Shown: in pieces, positions 23,693 through 32,831 of the stretch
Layout: every line of letters starts with the position of its first letter
How positions within the stretch are numbered: the first letter of the stretch is position 1
Assembly (NCBI GenBank): GCA_964351365.1
Contig: CAYGNP010000022.1
Coordinates: 1 to 38,998, forward strand
DNA length: 38,998 nucleotides
Direction of reading: 5' to 3'
Source of the DNA: UBA1672 sp964351365
Lineage (GTDB): Bacteria > Pseudomonadota > Alphaproteobacteria > Micavibrionales > Micavibrionaceae
Position numbers and translations under genes: made by a program
The notes under the pieces: generated by a model
Databases searched by the model: none
What the model saw: the letters and a program-made list of their open reading frames with translations, nothing else
What the model was told of the DNA's origin: nothing

Positions 23693-25384
23693 ATGTCCGA
23701 TAAAGATCAACCTTACCGCGTTCTGGCACGAAAATACCGCCCGCAAAATTTCGATGAACTCATCGGGCAGGACGCGCTGGTGCGCACCCTTAAAAACGCC
23801 ATAACAACTGGCCGTATTGCGCATGCCTTTATGCTCACCGGCGTGCGCGGTGTTGGTAAAACCACAACGGCGCGTATCATCGCCAAGGCTCTGAACTATA
23901 AGGGTCCGGACGGAACCGCTGGCCCCACAATTGGTGATACATCCGACTGCCCGCTCTGCCAGGCCATCGCCCAAGACCGCCACCCCGACGTCATGGAAAT
24001 GGACGCCGCCTCCCGCACGGGCGTGGATGATATCCGCGAAATTCTGGACGGCGTTCGCTACGCCCCCACTGAGGCGCGCTATAAGATATACGTCATCGAC
24101 GAGGTGCACATGCTCTCGAAAAACGCCTTTAACGCGCTCCTCAAAACCCTCGAGGAACCTCCCGCCCACGTCAAATTCATTTTCGCCACCACCGAAATTC
24201 GCAAAGTGCCCGTAACCGTTCTCTCCCGCTGCCAGCGTTTTGATCTGCAGCGCGTCAGCCCGGAGATCCTGATCCCCCATTTTGCCGCCATCTGCAAAAA
24301 GGAAAAGGTCAAGGCCGAAGACGACGCCCTTGGCATGATCGCGCGCGCAGCAGACGGCTCTGTGCGTGACGGACTCAGCCTTCTTGATCAGGCCATGGCG
24401 CTCTCTGATAAAAAAATTACCGCCGATCATGTACAGGCGATGCTCGGCCTTGGCGATGCCGAAAAAAATCTCGATATCCTTGAACATGCCCTGACCGGCA
24501 ACATCAAAGACGCTCTGGACATCATGGATAATATCCACAAAAATGGCGGCAACGCCTCTGTACTCGTGCAGGATCTCCTTGAGATTACGCACCAGTTAAC
24601 AAAATCCCGCGCCCTCCCGGAAAGCGAAACGCTGAGCGCCCGCATCCGTGATCTATCCGCCAAACTCACCATGCCAACCTTAAGCAAAACATGGCAAATC
24701 CTCCTCAAGGGTCTCGAGGAAGTGAACACCGCCCCAAACCCGCAAAGCGCCGCCGAAATGGTCATTATCCGCCTGACCTACGCCGCCGACCTGCCCGACC
24801 CCGCCGATCTGATCAAAAAGCTCAAAGACGCGCCGCAACAAACTATATCCCCTCACGCAGCCCCGCTCGGCAGAGTGACAGACACGCCCCCACCTCTGAT
24901 AACCGCAAAAACGACCAGCAGCAACGCGCCCCTGCAAACACGCTCAAATACAGAAACCGCCCGCGCTTTGTCCTTTGACGAATCGCCCGCAGCCCTGCAG
25001 CCGATAAACACCCTTGAGGATATCATCGCGCTTTTGAGAAAAAACGAAGAATTCCTCCTCGCCGAACAACTCTATCACTGCGCGCATCTGGTCAAACTCA
25101 AACAGGGCCGTATTGAATTTCGGCTATCGGAAAATGCCGCCCCCGAACTATCACAAAATTTACAAAAAGCGCTCAAATCAATCACGCAATCTCATTGGAT
25201 GGTGGTCATCTCAAATGATCGCGGCGCACAAACCCTCTCCGATAGGGACGAATCAAAACGTTTACAAGCCCTCGCAGACATGGCACAAACACCTTTGGTG
25301 AAAAATATTCTGGAATTTTTCCCCGAAGCACAGCTTGTAAAAATATTGGACCACAACCCGCTGAACGATGATAAGGACGCATAA
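23693..25384 (+). CDS. dnaX: DNA polymerase III subunits gamma/tau
   Basis: 563 residues from the ATG at 23693 (MSDKDQPYRVLARKYRPQNF). A longer open frame from 23504 runs through ffs and cannot be the true start. AAA+ clamp-loader landmarks: Walker A MLTGVRGVGKTTTARIIAKA, a zinc site including CPLCQAI, Walker B VIDEVHMLSKNAFNALLKTL, EEPPAHVKFIFATTE and the SRC motif VLSRCQRFDLQR. The part beyond ~residue 370 is more variable, rich in Pro and Thr, and corresponds to the tau-specific region with a C-terminal alpha-binding domain (EFFPEAQLVKI). I see no convincing frameshift signal for a separate gamma form. The ybaB ATG follows after three bases. Confidence 0.97.
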   Translation: MSDKDQPYRVLARKYRPQNFDELIGQDALVRTLKNAITTGRIAHAFMLTGVRGVGKTTTARIIAKALNYKGPDGTAGPTIGDTSDCPLCQAIAQDRHPDVMEMDAASRTGVDDIREILDGVRYAPTEARYKIYVIDEVHMLSKNAFNALLKTLEEPPAHVKFIFATTEIRKVPVTVLSRCQRFDLQRVSPEILIPHFAAICKKEKVKAEDDALGMIARAADGSVRDGLSLLDQAMALSDKKITADHVQAMLGLGDAEKNLDILEHALTGNIKDALDIMDNIHKNGGNASVLVQDLLEITHQLTKSRALPESETLSARIRDLSAKLTMPTLSKTWQILLKGLEEVNTAPNPQSAAEMVIIRLTYAADLPDPADLIKKLKDAPQQTISPHAAPLGRVTDTPPPLITAKTTSSNAPLQTRSNTETARALSFDESPAALQPINTLEDIIALLRKNEEFLLAEQLYHCAHLVKLKQGRIEFRLSENAAPELSQNLQKALKSITQSHWMVVISNDRGAQTLSDRDESKRLQALADMAQTPLVKNILEFFPEAQLVKILDHNPLNDDKDA

Positions 25385-25387
25385 ACA

Positions 25388-25720
25388 ATGATGAACTTTC
25401 AAAAAATGATGAAACAGGCACAGGAAATGCAGTTCAAACTGCAAGAAGTGCAGGAAAAACTCAAAGACATGGAAGTCGAAGCCGAATCTGGCGGCGGATT
25501 GGTCAAAATTCGCATGAATTGCGCAGGAAAAGTGTTAAAAATCGATCTTGACGACAGCTTGATCGGCTCCGACAAGGAAGAACTTGAAGACCTCCTCACC
25601 GCAGCCCTCAACAACGCCAACCAGCTCAAAGATGAAACCATAAAAGACGAAACAAAAAAAATGATGGAAAGCATGGGCCTTCCCGAAGATATGGCTGGCG
25701 GCGGCGGATTGCCGTTCTAA
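25388..25720 (+). CDS. ybaB: Nucleoid-associated protein, YbaB/EbfC family
   Basis: 110 residues: a Met/Gln-rich N-terminal helix (MNFQKMMKQAQEMQFKLQEV), a central sheet (AESGGGLVKIRMNCAGKVLKI) and a C-terminal helix (ELEDLLTAALNNANQLKDET), ending in the typical Gly-rich LPEDMAGGGGLPF. Tweezer-shaped dimers bind DNA. The gene follows dnaX after three bases, the standard order; recR, which often comes next, is replaced here by xth. Confidence 0.96.
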   Translation: MMNFQKMMKQAQEMQFKLQEVQEKLKDMEVEAESGGGLVKIRMNCAGKVLKIDLDDSLIGSDKEELEDLLTAALNNANQLKDETIKDETKKMMESMGLPEDMAGGGGLPF

Positions 25721-25724
25721 TATT

Positions 25725-26513
25725 ATGCGTATTCTTACATGGAACATTAATTCCGTCCGTCTGCGCGCTGGCCTTGTGCTGGATGTCATAAAACAGGAAA
25801 ACCCTGATGTAATCTGCCTTCAGGAAACAAAAACCCCGGACGAATTTTTCCCTGCACAAACCTTCATCGATGCCGGATACACCCACCAGCATTTTACCGG
25901 AATGAAAAGCTATAACGGCGTTGCCATTCTCTCGAAAACGCCATTTTCAAATCCGCAAATCCATGATCGTGTGGCTAAAAATGACTGCCGCCACATTTGT
26001 GTAACCTTCCCCAAATTCGAACTGCACAACATCTATATTCCGGCTGGCGGAGACGAGCCAGACCGCACTATCAACGAAAAATTTGGACACAAACTGGATT
26101 TTGTCGATGAAATGCAAAAATTCTTCATCAAAAATTACGCCCCCAAAACGCCGCTGGTCGTGGCCGGAGATTTCAACATCGCCCCCGGCGAGCACGACGT
26201 GTGGTCGCACAAACAATTGCTGAATGTTGTCTCCCACACACCCATAGAGGTTGAAAAACTAAACAGCATGCAAAAATCACTGGACTGGATCGACACGGCC
26301 CGCCACTTCATCCCCGCCGAAGAAAAAAGCTATAGCTGGTGGTCCTACCGCAACCGGGATTGGCAAAAATCAAACCGCGGCCGCCGCCTTGATCACATAT
26401 GGATTACACCTGCATTAAAAGACAGCCTTGCGGCCTACAACACACTGCCCCACGCGCGCAATTGGGAAAAACCCAGCGACCATATTCCGCTCTTTATTGA
26501 CTTAAACCAGTAG
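25725..26513 (+). CDS. xth: Exodeoxyribonuclease III / AP endonuclease
   Basis: 262 residues of the EEP nuclease fold. Catalytic landmarks: TWNINSVRLR (Asn), VICLQETKTPD (metal-binding Glu), YNGVAILSK, VVAGDFNIAPGEHDVW (Asp and Asn), DTARHF, YSWWSYRN, and RGRRLDHIWITP with the final PSDHIPLFIDL (catalytic Asp-His). It cuts at abasic sites and trims 3' blocked ends. It starts four bases after ybaB, so it is the last gene of the ffs-dnaX-ybaB transcript. The last 20 bases overlap the convergent DUF1223 gene. Confidence 0.96.
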   Translation: MRILTWNINSVRLRAGLVLDVIKQENPDVICLQETKTPDEFFPAQTFIDAGYTHQHFTGMKSYNGVAILSKTPFSNPQIHDRVAKNDCRHICVTFPKFELHNIYIPAGGDEPDRTINEKFGHKLDFVDEMQKFFIKNYAPKTPLVVAGDFNIAPGEHDVWSHKQLLNVVSHTPIEVEKLNSMQKSLDWIDTARHFIPAEEKSYSWWSYRNRDWQKSNRGRRLDHIWITPALKDSLAAYNTLPHARNWEKPSDHIPLFIDLNQ

Positions 26514-27390
26514 ACTCTGGTGGATTTGAAATACGCTCAATAACGACAGATGGAATTTTCCCGCTAAACCGATCACGCTCTTTTTGCGCCATAACCTCAC
26601 CCACCGCAAGAATAGGACCATACTCATCACCCTGATGAACCATGACAACATAACTCAAATCACTGGATAAACTCCCCGCCATCGCTTTCACATCATCAAG
26701 AGTATAGCTCATCTGTATGGCCTTTCCATCCCATGCACCAACGCGTTCACGCGCGATAACAGGACGAAACAAAAACTGCTCCGTATGCCTGCGCGTAACA
26801 AAAGGGACGCTCTCCCCATTTTGAACGCGCGCCCGCAGCTCATCCGTAATCTCAACATCCGCATCGGCAAAAATACGCTCATTTCCTTGTGTCGGCGCAT
26901 AAGCATAAAGATAGATCTCGGCCTGCACCTGCGCACCATCCGCCCCCGCCTTTGGCAAATCGATATCAAGAGCGCGCCCACCCTCATCAAGCCTCAAGCC
27001 CACCGGCAAAACCCCATCCAACACTCCAACCTTAAGCGCAGGTGAGAGATTACTGGTATATGCATCCCATCTCCCGTTCACAACAACAGCAGACCTACCA
27101 CCGCCCCACACCGACAAGCGATCAGCATACGCCTTTGAACGCTCACCACAAAACTTGTGAGAAAATGTATTATCAACGGGTACGCTGCCATCGTCCTGCG
27201 TCCACTGGCGGCAATTGATAAAAATCGCGCCCTCATATTCTTTTAAAAGATCACTCAACGCCTCCTGCACATTCGTATCCTCAGTGCATCCATTCTTGCC
27301 AAACATCTCGACAACAATTGGCGTACCTGCAAAAACAGACCCGTGAGAAAAAACGAACATAAAAGAAAAAAGAAGAAAGACTCTAACCAT
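26494..27390 (-). CDS. Secreted DUF1223-family protein lacking the CxxC pair
   Basis: About 298 residues from the ATG at 27390, which has AAAGG 11 bases upstream; a GTG at 27402 is possible. A signal peptide (VRVFLLFSFMFVFSHGSVFA) leads into a thioredoxin-like DUF1223 domain: PIVVEMFGKNGCTEDTNVQ, FCGERSKAYADRLSVWGGGR and SAVVVNGRW. In most members the first block reads like FTSQGCSSCPPAD, with two cysteines; here the second is replaced (CTED), so a dithiol active site is missing there. Other Cys (in INCRQW and KFCGER) might compensate. The C-terminal half (LDDVKAMAGSLSSDLSYVVM) is family-typical. Function is unknown. Convergent with xth. Confidence 0.82.
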   Translation of the reverse strand: MVRVFLLFSFMFVFSHGSVFAGTPIVVEMFGKNGCTEDTNVQEALSDLLKEYEGAIFINCRQWTQDDGSVPVDNTFSHKFCGERSKAYADRLSVWGGGRSAVVVNGRWDAYTSNLSPALKVGVLDGVLPVGLRLDEGGRALDIDLPKAGADGAQVQAEIYLYAYAPTQGNERIFADADVEITDELRARVQNGESVPFVTRRHTEQFLFRPVIARERVGAWDGKAIQMSYTLDDVKAMAGSLSSDLSYVVMVHQGDEYGPILAVGEVMAQKERDRFSGKIPSVVIERISNPPESTGLSQ

Positions 27391-27404
27391 AGTATAAAAC
27401 ACCT

Positions 27405-27557
27405 TTAAAAATCAGAACACCGCCCGTTAACCTCCCAGTCACCATAGCGCGTTGGCTCTTTTTTATTCTCAAAACCGCCAACTTCCCGCTCAACAGGCTG
27501 AGAGTCGGTTTTTTCTTCACTTTGCGCGCGATCCGGGCTTGGTTTTTTAGTGTCCAT
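27405..27557 (-). CDS. DUF1674 protein, succinate dehydrogenase assembly factor 4-like
   Basis: About 50 residues from the ATG at 27557 (MDTKKPSPDRAQSEEK). The C-terminus EPTRYGDWEVNGRCSDF is the diagnostic block of DUF1674/SDHAF4, which in mitochondria helps insert flavinylated SdhA into the complex. The N-terminus is charged and disordered, as usual. A longer form from 27602 would overlap the divergent rsmB start and is less likely. The location beside rsmB is common in alphaproteobacteria. Confidence 0.88.
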   Translation of the reverse strand: MDTKKPSPDRAQSEEKTDSQPVEREVGGFENKKEPTRYGDWEVNGRCSDF

Positions 27558-27592
27558 AACCCATAGTAAGGGAAAATAACCCCGTTGAGCAA

Positions 27593-28930
27593 ATGAATTC
27601 ATCAGAAAACATCCCAGAAACGCCCGAAACCGACGACCTCACGGCGCGTCTATGCGCCCTCAATCTGCTTGCCGCGGTCCTCGATCGTAAAACCGCGCTC
27701 GACATCACGCTCGATCAATCCGAAGATTTCGCAGAGCTTAGTCTGCGTGACCGCGGCTTTACCCGCATGCTGCTGACCACAACATTACGCAGGCTTGGGC
27801 AAATCGATGATCTCATCAACGCCGCTCTGGATCGCCCCGATTCCATCAAAACACAAACAGTGCGTCACATCCTGCGCCTAGGGATCACCCAGCTCTTTTT
27901 CATGGACACCCCAGACCACGCCAGCGTCGACACCTCCGTGCGTCTCAGCGAAAAATTCGGCCTCGAAAGCCAAAAAGGCTTCATCAATGCCATCCTGCGC
28001 CGCCTCACCCGCGAAGGCGCTGCCCGCATCAAAAATCAGGACGCCCCAAGGCTCAATACGCCCGAATGGCTCCTCAAACTCTGGATCGCAGATTACGGCC
28101 TAACCGGCGCGGCGATGGTCGCACAAGCCAACATGAACGAACCGCCCCTTGATATCACCGTTAAAAATATCGCAGACCGTCCCTACTGGGGCAACGTCCT
28201 GCAAGCCTCCGAGCTTTCAACTGGAACGCTCCGCCGCGTGCTCGGCGGAAACATCCGCGATATGGACGGCTTTGACGAAGGAAAATGGTGGATTCAAGAC
28301 GCCGCTGCCGCCATCCCCGCACAGCTTTTCGGCAATATCAAAGGCAAACACGTGCTCGATCTCTGCGCAGCCCCCGGCGGTAAAACCCTTCAGCTCGCAA
28401 GCATGGGCGCAAACGTGACCGCAATTGACCGCTCCGCCAAACGCCTAAAACGCCTCGAGGAAAATCTGGAGCGCATGCAACTCAAGAGCTTCGTAAAAAT
28501 TGAAATCTCCGACGCGGCCGTCTGGAAACCGCCAAGCCCGGTAGACTATATCCTCCTGGATGCCCCCTGCTCGGCCACGGGAACAATCCGCCGCCACCCC
28601 GATACCGGCTATCTCAAATCAATGCAGGATATCGCCGGGCTTACATCCATCCAGGAACGTCTTCTCAATCAGGCCACCACCATGCTGAACATTGATGGCA
28701 TACTGATATATTGCACCTGCTCCTTACAAAAAAACGAAGGCGAGCAACAAATCGAGACCTTCCTCTCGAACAATACCAATTTTTCGCGTATGCCCATCGC
28801 CCCGCACGAAATCGGTGACTACAAAGAACTCATCAACGAAAACGGCGATCTGCGCATCCTGCCGCATCATCTCTCGGCGCAAGGCGGCATGGACGGGTTC
28901 TTCATCTCACGCCTGAAAAGAACGCAATAG
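27593..28930 (+). CDS. rsmB: 16S rRNA m5C967 methyltransferase
   Basis: 445 residues. Residues ~10-150 form a NusB-like RNA-binding domain (TARLCALNLLAAVLDRKTAL, DRGFTRMLLTTTLRRLGQID). The methyltransferase domain shows motif I VLDLCAAPGGKTLQLASMGA, motif IV LLDAPCSATGTIRRHPD and motif VI YCTCSLQKNEGE, with the two catalytic cysteines of m5C enzymes (PCSATG and CTCS). It modifies C967 of 16S rRNA. The ATG lies in the palindrome ATGAATTCAT. It is divergent from the DUF1674 gene and followed by rpe after 76 bases. Confidence 0.95.
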   Translation: MNSSENIPETPETDDLTARLCALNLLAAVLDRKTALDITLDQSEDFAELSLRDRGFTRMLLTTTLRRLGQIDDLINAALDRPDSIKTQTVRHILRLGITQLFFMDTPDHASVDTSVRLSEKFGLESQKGFINAILRRLTREGAARIKNQDAPRLNTPEWLLKLWIADYGLTGAAMVAQANMNEPPLDITVKNIADRPYWGNVLQASELSTGTLRRVLGGNIRDMDGFDEGKWWIQDAAAAIPAQLFGNIKGKHVLDLCAAPGGKTLQLASMGANVTAIDRSAKRLKRLEENLERMQLKSFVKIEISDAAVWKPPSPVDYILLDAPCSATGTIRRHPDTGYLKSMQDIAGLTSIQERLLNQATTMLNIDGILIYCTCSLQKNEGEQQIETFLSNNTNFSRMPIAPHEIGDYKELINENGDLRILPHHLSAQGGMDGFFISRLKRTQ

Positions 28931-29006
28931 ATTTTCCTGCCATTTTCTGCTAGTCTTTTATCAAATCCATCGTGCAACGCGATACATTCACTCTGAGTAA
29001 TAAAAA

Positions 29007-29675
29007 ATGTCCAAAGTAAAAATTGCCCCATCAATTCTCTCTGCCGATTTTTCAAAACTCGGCGAGGAAGTTACGGCCATCGACAAGGCCGGCGCAGACT
29101 ACATCCATATCGATGTCATGGATGGTCACTTCGTGCCCAATTTAACCTTCGGCGCCCCCGTTGTAAAATCCATCCGCAAGGTCACAAAAAAGCCCTTTGA
29201 CGTACATCTGATGATTGCACCCGTTGATCCGCTCATTGATGATTTCGTTGACGCAGGCGCTGATATCATCACCGCCCACGTCGAAGCCGGCCCGCATTTG
29301 CACCGCACGCTCCAGCATATAAAAGCAAAAGGCATCAAGGCTGGCGTCTCGCTTAACCCCCATACACCCATCGAAAATATCGTCCATGTCATGGACATGA
29401 TCGACCTGATTTTGATCATGACCGTTAACCCCGGCTTCGGTGGCCAAAGCTTCATCCCCCTCCTCGATAAAATTTCCGAGGCGCGCCGTATGATAAATGA
29501 AACTGGTCGCGACATAGACCTCGAAGTCGATGGCGGCATAAACAACAACACCGCGCAAGATGTTGTAAATGCAGGCGCAAATGTCCTCGTCGCCGGCACA
29601 GCTATATTCAAAAACGGGCCGGATCAGTACGCAAAAAGCATCGCCGCATTACGCCCGCAGAAAGGAAAGACATAA
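29007..29675 (+). CDS. rpe: Ribulose-phosphate 3-epimerase
   Basis: 222 residues, a TIM barrel: KIAPSILSADFSKLGEEV, the metal-binding YIHIDVMDGHFVPNLTFGAP, PFDVHLMIAPVDPLI, ITAHVEAGPHLHRTL, LIMTVNPGFGGQSFIP, IDLEVDGGINNNTA and VLVAGTAIFKN. It interconverts ribulose-5-phosphate and xylulose-5-phosphate in the pentose phosphate pathway. The heparinase-like gene begins four bases after the stop. Confidence 0.97.
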   Translation: MSKVKIAPSILSADFSKLGEEVTAIDKAGADYIHIDVMDGHFVPNLTFGAPVVKSIRKVTKKPFDVHLMIAPVDPLIDDFVDAGADIITAHVEAGPHLHRTLQHIKAKGIKAGVSLNPHTPIENIVHVMDMIDLILIMTVNPGFGGQSFIPLLDKISEARRMINETGRDIDLEVDGGINNNTAQDVVNAGANVLVAGTAIFKNGPDQYAKSIAALRPQKGKT

Positions 29676-29679
29676 CGCC

Positions 29680-31308
29680 ATGCATTTCCCCCTCATCAGC
29701 ACCCTGAAATCAAAAGCCGAACAGATAGGAGCCAACTCGTTTCTATATGACTGGAGCCTCTCCGGCAAAGCACCCGACCGCCTGGTCGTTCGCCCCGTCG
29801 ACACCTGGACCGGTTCAGAAGACAAGGCACTGGCCCTCCTCAGCGCCGCAGGAGTCGAGGAACGCACTGGCCCCCAATGGTACGCGCAATGGTGGAATCC
29901 CGAAGATGGTGACGACATCTGGATCTCCCACATCCACAGCTTCGTCTGGCTGCGCGATCTGCGTACGCTCAATACCGCACGCGCACGGGAACAGGGGCGC
30001 GTCATGCTCAAAAGCTGGATCGATAATCACGGCAATTACAGCCCCCAATGCTGGCGCGCGGAAATCACCGGACGGCGTGTCGCCATGTGGATATGTCATT
30101 ACGATTTTTTCTGCGACGGCGACGACCACGAATTTGACGAAGCCTTCCTCTCCTCTCTGGCCAAACAAGCAAATCACCTCGCCAATATCTGTAAAAATAT
30201 ACAGGGCATCGCCCAATTCGAGGCCGTAAAAGGCCTCCTCTTCGCTGGAATCGCCCTTGAATCACGTGAAAAATGGATCGATCAGGCCCTCACCACTCTG
30301 AAAAAGGCCATTGAGACACAAATTCTGCCCGATGGCGGCCATAAAACCCGCTCCCCCGCCACCATGCTGGATGTACTGGAGATTTTAACCGATATCCGCA
30401 CAGCGCTCAAAGCCGCCAATTATCCAGCCCCTGACATTCTGACCGGCACGATTGAAAACACCGGCCGCGCTTTACGCCTGTTCCAATATCGCGACCGCCG
30501 CTTCGGGCTCTTCCAAGGCGCGCAGGAAGGCGAAAACGAGATGATTGACGCCATCCTCGCTCAGGCTGGAACACACAAACCCGCCCATAAGCGCCTCGAA
30601 CAAACCGGCTTCGAGCGCATAGAAATTGGCCGCTCCCTGCTTGTAATGGATACCGGCATTGCGCAAAACGCACCCTATGATAAACAAGCCCACGCCGCCC
30701 CGCTTGCCTTTGAATTTTGCTACGGCAAGGAACGGGTTTTTGCCAATTGCGGCGCGCACCCCACCTGCAACGAGTGGCAGGAAGCCCTGCGCTCCACCGC
30801 GGCCCATAACACCGCATGCCTGGACATGCGCGGCGCCTACGAAATCAAAAAAGACGGCTCCTTCGGCCGCAAGGCATCACAAACTGAAGTCCACCGTGAA
30901 GAAACCAAGGACGCTGCCCTTCTTGTGGCCTCGCATAACGCATACGCCCCGCTCAACGGCATTACCCATCTGCGCAAAATCTATCTCTGCGACGAAGGCA
31001 ACGATCTGCGCGGCGAGGATGATTTCACCTGCGCCTTCACCCTTGTAAAACCCGTAGACATCGCGCTGCGCTTCCACCTCTACCCTAGCATAACCATAAC
31101 CCCCACAGAGGGAGCAGAAGAATTCATCCTGCGTATGCCCGGCGGGATTGGCTGGCGCTTCATCCAATCTGGCGGCACCATGCAAATCGAAGACAGCCTG
31201 TCTCTGGCAAATGGCATCACCCCGCGCAAGACCAAACAAATCGTTATTCATAAACGCATGAGCAGTGATAACACCGCCATCAAATGGTCCCTCAAACGCG
31301 AGGGCTAA
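29680..31308 (+). CDS. Heparinase II/III-like protein
   Basis: 542 residues from the ATG at 29680, with AAAGGAAAG upstream; a longer frame from 29569 overlaps rpe and is discarded. The N-terminal half is alpha-helical with many Trp (RPVDTWTGSEDK, QWYAQWWNPEDGDDIWISHI, WLRDLRTLN), like the alpha/alpha toroid of the heparinase superfamily. The C-terminal half contains the beta-sandwich region with NCGAHPTCNEWQEALRSTAA and HNTACLDMRGAYEI. In alphaproteobacteria a gene of this family regularly follows rsmB-rpe. The polysaccharide substrate is unknown. No signal peptide is seen, although the enzyme family normally acts on extracellular glycans. Confidence 0.88.
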   Translation: MHFPLISTLKSKAEQIGANSFLYDWSLSGKAPDRLVVRPVDTWTGSEDKALALLSAAGVEERTGPQWYAQWWNPEDGDDIWISHIHSFVWLRDLRTLNTARAREQGRVMLKSWIDNHGNYSPQCWRAEITGRRVAMWICHYDFFCDGDDHEFDEAFLSSLAKQANHLANICKNIQGIAQFEAVKGLLFAGIALESREKWIDQALTTLKKAIETQILPDGGHKTRSPATMLDVLEILTDIRTALKAANYPAPDILTGTIENTGRALRLFQYRDRRFGLFQGAQEGENEMIDAILAQAGTHKPAHKRLEQTGFERIEIGRSLLVMDTGIAQNAPYDKQAHAAPLAFEFCYGKERVFANCGAHPTCNEWQEALRSTAAHNTACLDMRGAYEIKKDGSFGRKASQTEVHREETKDAALLVASHNAYAPLNGITHLRKIYLCDEGNDLRGEDDFTCAFTLVKPVDIALRFHLYPSITITPTEGAEEFILRMPGGIGWRFIQSGGTMQIEDSLSLANGITPRKTKQIVIHKRMSSDNTAIKWSLKREG

Positions 31309-31345
31309 GCCTTGCAAAAACTTTAGCTAAACTCTAAAAATAAAA

Positions 31346-31444
31346 GGTGCTTGATTTTATGTTTGCAGCAGGCGCAAGTGACAACAGGTATTACAAATAC
31401 CTTAGGAGCGCAGCAGGCGCACTGCAAAGATAAAAGGAAGCACC
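31346..31444. repeat. Long palindromic element in front of radA
   Basis: Outer arms GGTGCTT (31346-31352) and AAGCACC (31438-31444), then TTTTAT/ATAAAA and TTTGCAG/CTGCAAA, enclose a central hairpin AGGTATT (31386-31392)-ACA-AATACCT (31396-31402). A perfect 12-base direct repeat GCAGCAGGCGCA lies on both sides (31365-31376, 31410-31421). The 3' arm contains the AAAAGGA ribosome-binding site of radA. It has the same architecture as, but a different sequence from, the groES/groEL elements. Confidence 0.75.
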
Positions 31445-31448
31445 GACT

Positions 31449-32831
31449 GTGGCCAAAGCACAAAAATCATATGTCTGCAACTCTTGCGGCTCCATAACCA
31501 CGCGCTGGGCGGGCAAATGTGATGCCTGCAATGAATGGAACACCATCACCGAAGAGATAACACAAAGCGCCGTACCAAAAGGCCTTTCGGCCAAACAAAA
31601 AGGCCACGTCATTGAATTCGATGACCTGCGCAGCACGCAGGGCAGAACCTACCCCCGCCTCCTCACAAAAATCGGCGAATTTGACCGCGTCACCGGCGGC
31701 GGCATCGTCCCCGGCGCGGCCATCCTCATCGGCGGCGATCCGGGCATCGGCAAATCCACACTCTTGCTTCAGGCGGTCTGCGCCCTCACCAACAACAATG
31801 TGCCTTGCGTGTACATCTCCGGCGAGGAATCCACTGACCAGATCCGCATGCGCGCTGATCGTCTGGGCCTCGGGCAATCCGCCGTCAAGCTTGCCGCCGC
31901 AACCAATGTGCGCGATATCCTCGAATCCATAAAGGCGATGACAGATCCGGTAAAACTCGTCATCATTGATTCCATCCAGACCATGTATGTCGATAACATA
32001 GACAGCGCGCCGGGAACCGTCACACAAGTGCGCACATCCGCGCAGGAAATCATCCGCATGGCCAAGGCCAAAAACATCGCCGTCGTCTTTGTCGGCCACG
32101 TCACCAAAGACGGCCAGATTGCAGGCCCGCGCGTGCTCGAACATCTCGTTGATACGGTGCTCTATTTCGAAGGCGAACGCAGCCACCAATTCCGCATCCT
32201 GCGCAGCGTCAAAAACCGCTTCGGCCCCACCGATGAAATCGGCGTCTTTGAAATGGCCGAACAAGGGCTGATCGAAGTCGCCAACCCCTCCGCCCTCTTC
32301 CTCTCCCAACGCAGCGAAGATGCCGCAGGCTCGGCCGTCCTTGCCGCCCTTGAGGGAACGCGCCCACTTCTCGTTGAGGTACAGGCTCTCGTCGCCCCCT
32401 CATCTTTGGCCTCACCCCGCCGCGCTGTTCTGGGCTGGGATCATAACCGCCTCGCCATGATCGTCGCCGTTCTGGAAACCCGCTGCGGCATTAAACTCTC
32501 CAGCCACGATATATTCCTGAACATTGCAGGCGGCATCCGCATTAACGAACCCGCCGCCGATCTGGCTGTGGCCGCCGCCCTCATCAGCGCACTTTCAACC
32601 GTGCCTCTGCCCCCTGATACGGTGTTTTTTGGTGAAATTGGTCTGGCTGGCGAAATCCGGCAAGTCGCCCAGAGCGATCTGCGCCTCAAGGAATCCGCCA
32701 AGCTCGGCTTCGACAAGGCCACCATTCCCGTTCTGAACAAAAAGAAAGCCGCCAACAAAAGCGCCCCCTTACGCATCAATGAAATCACCCACCTGCGCGA
32801 ACTGGCGAAAATTTTAGGCACGAACGAATAA
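31449..32831 (+). CDS. radA: DNA repair protein RadA
   Basis: 460 residues from a GTG start at 31449, with AAAAGGA about 10 bases upstream. The C4 zinc finger is C10-x2-C13 and C24-x2-C27 (CNSCGSITTRWAGKCDACNEW). Walker A GGDPGIGKSTLLLQ lies at ~95-108, Walker B VKLVIIDSIQTM, and the RadA-specific KNRFG motif in SVKNRFGPTDEIGVFEM. The C-terminal third is the Lon-protease-like domain (NIAGGIRINEPAADLAVAAA, FFGEIGLAGEIRQV) without protease function. It is a hexameric branch-migration helicase in recombination. Its ribosome-binding site lies in the palindrome upstream. Confidence 0.97.
   Translation: MAKAQKSYVCNSCGSITTRWAGKCDACNEWNTITEEITQSAVPKGLSAKQKGHVIEFDDLRSTQGRTYPRLLTKIGEFDRVTGGGIVPGAAILIGGDPGIGKSTLLLQAVCALTNNNVPCVYISGEESTDQIRMRADRLGLGQSAVKLAAATNVRDILESIKAMTDPVKLVIIDSIQTMYVDNIDSAPGTVTQVRTSAQEIIRMAKAKNIAVVFVGHVTKDGQIAGPRVLEHLVDTVLYFEGERSHQFRILRSVKNRFGPTDEIGVFEMAEQGLIEVANPSALFLSQRSEDAAGSAVLAALEGTRPLLVEVQALVAPSSLASPRRAVLGWDHNRLAMIVAVLETRCGIKLSSHDIFLNIAGGIRINEPAADLAVAAALISALSTVPLPPDTVFFGEIGLAGEIRQVAQSDLRLKESAKLGFDKATIPVLNKKKAANKSAPLRINEITHLRELAKILGTNE

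Noticed and set aside
24409..24475. Programmed frameshift in dnaX at A7 runs (24413 and 24464 regions)
   Set aside because: The runs lie in the middle of the AAA+ part, are not A-AAA-AAG, and no downstream stem-loop or early stop giving a gamma-sized product is apparent.
23495..24592. 365-residue minus-strand open frame opposite ffs and dnaX
   Set aside because: It is antisense to dnaX and the SRP RNA and has no recognisable motif.
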